Source: Kribbella sp. VKM Ac-2569 (GTDB taxonomy: Bacteria; Actinomycetota; Actinomycetes; Propionibacteriales; Kribbellaceae). Taken from it: a stretch of 64,000 nt of DNA. Where the stretch lies: positions 620,001 to 684,000 of the forward strand of contig NZ_SGXJ01000001.1 in the NCBI RefSeq assembly GCF_004216905.1, written 5' to 3'. Made by a program: the position numbers and the translations under genes. A model generated the notes under the pieces. That model worked only from the letters and a program-made list of their open reading frames with translations, was not told where the DNA came from and searched no databases. This document shows positions 61,659 through 64,000 of this stretch, piece after piece; position 1 is the stretch's first letter, and each line of letters begins with the position of its first letter.

Positions 61659-63271
61659 ACACCCGGCGCCTGCTGGTCGGCTGCGGGGCTCTGTTGCTGG
61701 TCGGCGGCCTGGTCACTGCCGGGTACGTCGCCAGGAACCGCTCCACCGTGACCCAGGCCTCGACCGACGTCAGTGTCTTTGGATCACAGTCGTCGGCACC
61801 GGGGCCATCGGCGACCGCAACCGCGCCTGTGACACCGCCGGCCACCATCTGCGGCAACACGACCCTGTTGGCCGGTCCTGCGAGGCCACCCAGCGGCGCC
61901 GTCGTCGTGCTGCGGACGCAGAACCTGATCGCCCTGACCGAGGACCGCCCTGCCGGTACGACGTTCTGGCTCGTCCCGGGGGTGCACACACTGGGCACCG
62001 GGCAGTACGACCAGGTGACGCCGAAGGCCGGCAACACGTACGTCGGCGCACCGGGAGCGATCATCGACGGGCAGCACAAGAATCTGTACGCGTTCACCGG
62101 GCCGGCGGGCGGCGTCGTCATCCGGAACCTCACCATCCAGAACTTCGGGCGCCACGGTTCCAACAACGACGAGGGCGTGGTGAACCGCGAAACCTCGGCG
62201 GCCTGGACGATCCTCGGGAACACGATCCGGAACAACGCCGGGAACGCGGTCATGGTCGGCACCCGGAACCTGCTGCGCCACAACTGCCTCGCGGACAACG
62301 GGCAGAGCGGCTTCGGCACGTACAACGCCACCGCCAGGGTTTCGAACATCACGATCGACGGCAACGAGATCACCGGCAACAACATCGACGACTGGGAGCG
62401 CATCAGGCCCGGCTGCGGCTGCACGGCCGGAGGGAAGTTCTGGGAGGTCACCGGAGCGATCGTGCGGAACAACTGGGTGCACGACAACAAGGGCGTCGGC
62501 CTCTGGGCCACCACGAACAACGCCGGATTCCTCTTCGAGGGCAACTACATCGCCGGCAACGACGCCCAGGGCCTGATCTACGAGATCAGCTACAACGCGG
62601 TCATCCGGAGCAACACGTTCGTCGGCAACGGCTACGTCCAGGGCCCGAGCAACGGCAACTTCCCGACCGGAGCCATCTACATCTCCGGGTCGGGGAGCGA
62701 TTCGCGGGTCCACGCGGGCTCCGGCCGGACCCTCGAGATCACCGACAACGTCTTCACGGACAACTGGTCGGGCGTCGTGCTGTGGGAGAGCTCCGACCGC
62801 TTCTCGGGATCACCCGCGGAGGGCAGCCACGCCGACACCCTGGTGAACCCGGGGGTGGTCACCGCCAAGACCTGCACCAAGGCCAACATCACGGCAAAGC
62901 CCTACTTCGACGACTGCCGGTGGAAGACCCAGAACGTTCAGGTCCACCACAATCTCTTCAGCCTCGACCCGAGCCACCTTCCGGAGACCTGCAGCTCACA
63001 GAGCGGCTGTGGCTACAACGGCCTGTTCGCGAACTTCGGGACCTACCCCGCGTGGTCGCCGTACAAGGGCACCGTGATCGAGGAAGCCGTTGCACTGCAG
63101 CAGAACAACAGGTTCTCCTCGAACGTCTACTCAGGCCCGTGGAGCTTCGTCGTTCCCGCACAGGGCTCCCGGGCGAACTGGGCGACCTGGCAGGGCGCGC
63201 CGTACAGCCAGGACACGGACAGCGTGATCAAGCTGCCGACTCCCGCCAGCGGATCGACCGGGGGGCGCTGA
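61655..63271 (+). CDS. Secreted or anchored right-handed beta-helix protein 4
   Basis: A 538-residue protein with an N-terminal hydrophobic segment (LLVGCGALLLVGGLVTAGY) that may be a signal peptide or membrane anchor, a short Ser/Thr/Pro linker, then a beta-helix domain. It is more distant from the other three but keeps DWE at 246-248 and YEIS at 309-312 with similar spacing, and the APGAIIDGQHKN/NLTIQNFG rung pattern. It has its own insertions, including a Cys-rich loop (CGCTAGGKFW) and CSSQSGCGYNG near the C-terminus. It is translationally coupled to the GT4 and Wzy genes, the clearest link between this family and polymer assembly. Confidence 0.83.
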   Translation: MNTRRLLVGCGALLLVGGLVTAGYVARNRSTVTQASTDVSVFGSQSSAPGPSATATAPVTPPATICGNTTLLAGPARPPSGAVVVLRTQNLIALTEDRPAGTTFWLVPGVHTLGTGQYDQVTPKAGNTYVGAPGAIIDGQHKNLYAFTGPAGGVVIRNLTIQNFGRHGSNNDEGVVNRETSAAWTILGNTIRNNAGNAVMVGTRNLLRHNCLADNGQSGFGTYNATARVSNITIDGNEITGNNIDDWERIRPGCGCTAGGKFWEVTGAIVRNNWVHDNKGVGLWATTNNAGFLFEGNYIAGNDAQGLIYEISYNAVIRSNTFVGNGYVQGPSNGNFPTGAIYISGSGSDSRVHAGSGRTLEITDNVFTDNWSGVVLWESSDRFSGSPAEGSHADTLVNPGVVTAKTCTKANITAKPYFDDCRWKTQNVQVHHNLFSLDPSHLPETCSSQSGCGYNGLFANFGTYPAWSPYKGTVIEEAVALQQNNRFSSNVYSGPWSFVVPAQGSRANWATWQGAPYSQDTDSVIKLPTPASGSTGGR

Positions 63272-63275
63272 AGCG

Positions 63276-63632
63276 ATGATCGGGCCTCCGGAGCGAGCCG
63301 CCTGTGAGCAGATCGCGCTGCTCCGGTCGGTCGGGTACGCCGCGTTCGGCCGGCACGAGCGGGACCTCGACGTGCTCGACCTGGTCTTCGACAGCCTCAT
63401 CGACCAGCCCGGAGGCGACGACGTACGACGGCTGCGCTTCGCAGGGCACGGGGTGACGCTGGATGTGGAACGCACCACGCTGACCGTGGAACTGTGGGTC
63501 TCCCCGGCCGGTCCGGTCGTGGTCGAGGCCCGCGGCGGCGACAGCCCCGGGGACGCCCAGGTGGTGAGCTTCCTGCTGCGGTGGCCGGGCAGCGCACAAC
63601 GGCCGGTCCGGACCGCCTGGATCATGCTCTGA
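63276..63632 (+). CDS. Small protein of unknown function
   Basis: A 118-residue protein that I do not recognise. It has no signal peptide or membrane segment. The first half is helical in character (ALLRSVGYAAFGRHERDLDV), the second half is rich in beta-type stretches (LRFAGHGVTLDVERTTLTVE). It starts four bases after the beta-helix 4 stop and converges on a sigma-factor gene. It may belong functionally with the sigma factor rather than the glycan genes. Its stop codon is inside a 12-base inverted repeat. Confidence 0.65.
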   Translation: MIGPPERAACEQIALLRSVGYAAFGRHERDLDVLDLVFDSLIDQPGGDDVRRLRFAGHGVTLDVERTTLTVELWVSPAGPVVVEARGGDSPGDAQVVSFLLRWPGSAQRPVRTAWIML

Positions 63633-63645
63633 CCAGAGCATGATC
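63620..63645. terminator. Bidirectional hairpin between convergent genes
   Basis: GATCATGCTCTG (63620-63631) and CAGAGCATGATC (63634-63645) are perfect complements separated by two bases; in RNA the innermost two pairs would open to make the loop. It overlaps the stop codon of the small gene and lies 29 bases past the end of the sigma-factor gene. Confidence 0.7.
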
Positions 63646-63674
63646 GGTCGGCGGCCCGGACCGGGTCTGCTGCC

Positions 63675-64000
63675 TCAGGAGGCAAGCAGCAGTCTGAGCT
63701 TCTCCAGGCAACGGCCGCGGATCGGGCCGATGCTGCCGATCGGAATCCCGATCGTCGCGGAGATCTCGGCGTACGGCGTCGGCGGATCGGACATCAGCAT
63801 GCCGAGCAGCTGCTGCCACCGGTCGGGCAGCTTTTCGAGCGCCCGTCGTACGTCGTCCGCCCGTTCGCCGGCGATCAGGTCGGAGTCCAGCTCCGGCGCG
63901 TCACCGGCCACGTCCTCGAACGCCGTTGCTTCGTAGGTCAGCAGCACGCGCTTGCGGAACGCCAGTACCCGCAGGCATTCCCGGCGCGTGGTGACGACCA
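63675..64000 (-). CDS. Sigma-70-family RNA polymerase sigma factor (5' end outside window)
   Basis: The C-terminal 107 residues of a sigma-70-family factor are visible. Region 4 is clear: ALEKLPDRWQQLLGMLMSD, then PYAEISATIGIPIGSIGPI as the -35-binding helix-turn-helix, and CLEKLRLLLAS at the end. The upstream part (CLRVLAFRKRVLLTYEA) runs off the window edge in frame. The general form suggests an ECF-like factor. It converges on the small unknown gene across a hairpin. Any role in controlling the polysaccharide genes is speculation. Confidence 0.85.
   Translation of the reverse strand, partial: VVTTRRECLRVLAFRKRVLLTYEATAFEDVAGDAPELDSDLIAGERADDVRRALEKLPDRWQQLLGMLMSDPPTPYAEISATIGIPIGSIGPIRGRCLEKLRLLLAS

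Noticed and set aside
1-64000. CRISPR arrays, tRNA or rRNA genes, insertion sequences, prophage genes
   Set aside because: I looked for regular repeats, cloverleaf-like segments and transposase or integrase motifs and saw none I could support.

Overview
The window is a GC-rich actinobacterial chromosome segment. Gene style (GTG/TTG starts, ATGA/GTGA stop-start overlaps, Thr/Pro-rich secreted proteins, AbiEi/DUF559 proteins, delta-60-like propellers) suggests Kribbella or a close relative; this is inference, since no rRNA or marker gene is present. Most of the window is an unusually large extracellular-polysaccharide locus, interrupted by one uronate-catabolism locus.

Layout. 1-2.5 kb: the end of a MoxR-type ATPase gene, a MobA/MocA-like nucleotidyltransferase and nadA. 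2.5-3.7 kb: a solitary AbiEi/DUF559 (Vsr-fold) gene bounded by two related palindromic elements. 3.8-7.8 kb (minus): two GT4 glycosyltransferases around a CDP-linked cassette (two cytidylyltransferase-fold proteins and a CDP-alcohol phosphotransferase). 7.9-11.3 kb (plus): two secreted beta-helix proteins. 11.6-19.6 kb: uronate locus: LacI regulator, ABC importer and a mannitol/fructuronate-dehydrogenase family enzyme on minus, uronate isomerase on plus, with twin LacI-type operators between. 19.7-29.7 kb: a beta-helix lipoprotein, a Wzy-like polymerase and a Wzz-like protein (minus), then three tandem secreted beta-propeller paralogues (plus). 29.7-35.1 kb (minus): initiating phosphoglycosyltransferase, GDP-fucose synthesis (gmd, wcaG), WecG/TagA glycosyltransferase and a Wzx flippase. 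35.3-46.5 kb (minus): an 11-gene, mostly translationally coupled operon for an unusual sugar (nucleotidyltransferase, SDR, two C-methyltransferase-like proteins, deacetylase, 3,5-epimerase, class III aminotransferase, 2OG oxygenase, pyruvyl transferase, GT2, second Wzx), ended by a strong hairpin. 46.7-63.3 kb (plus): methyltransferase, GDP-mannose/UDP-glucose dehydrogenase, GT4, AsnB amidotransferase, bi-domain oxidoreductase, heparinase II/III protein, two Wzz-like proteins, Wzy, GT4 and a fourth beta-helix protein. The right edge has a small unknown gene and the 3' part of a sigma-70 factor gene.

How the parts fit: the locus has two Wzx, two Wzy and three Wzz-like proteins, enough for two Wzx/Wzy-type polymers. 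All three Wzz-like proteins carry a kinase-like cytoplasmic domain whose P-loop is degraded, and no intact BY-kinase is visible. A beta-helix gene lies beside or one gene from Wzy in both Wzy neighbourhoods, which suggests these secreted proteins modify, bind or cut the polymer. The sugar dehydrogenase, AsnB, heparinase-like protein and nearby uronate isomerase/reductase suggest a uronic-acid (possibly uronamide) glycan. These last links are inference.
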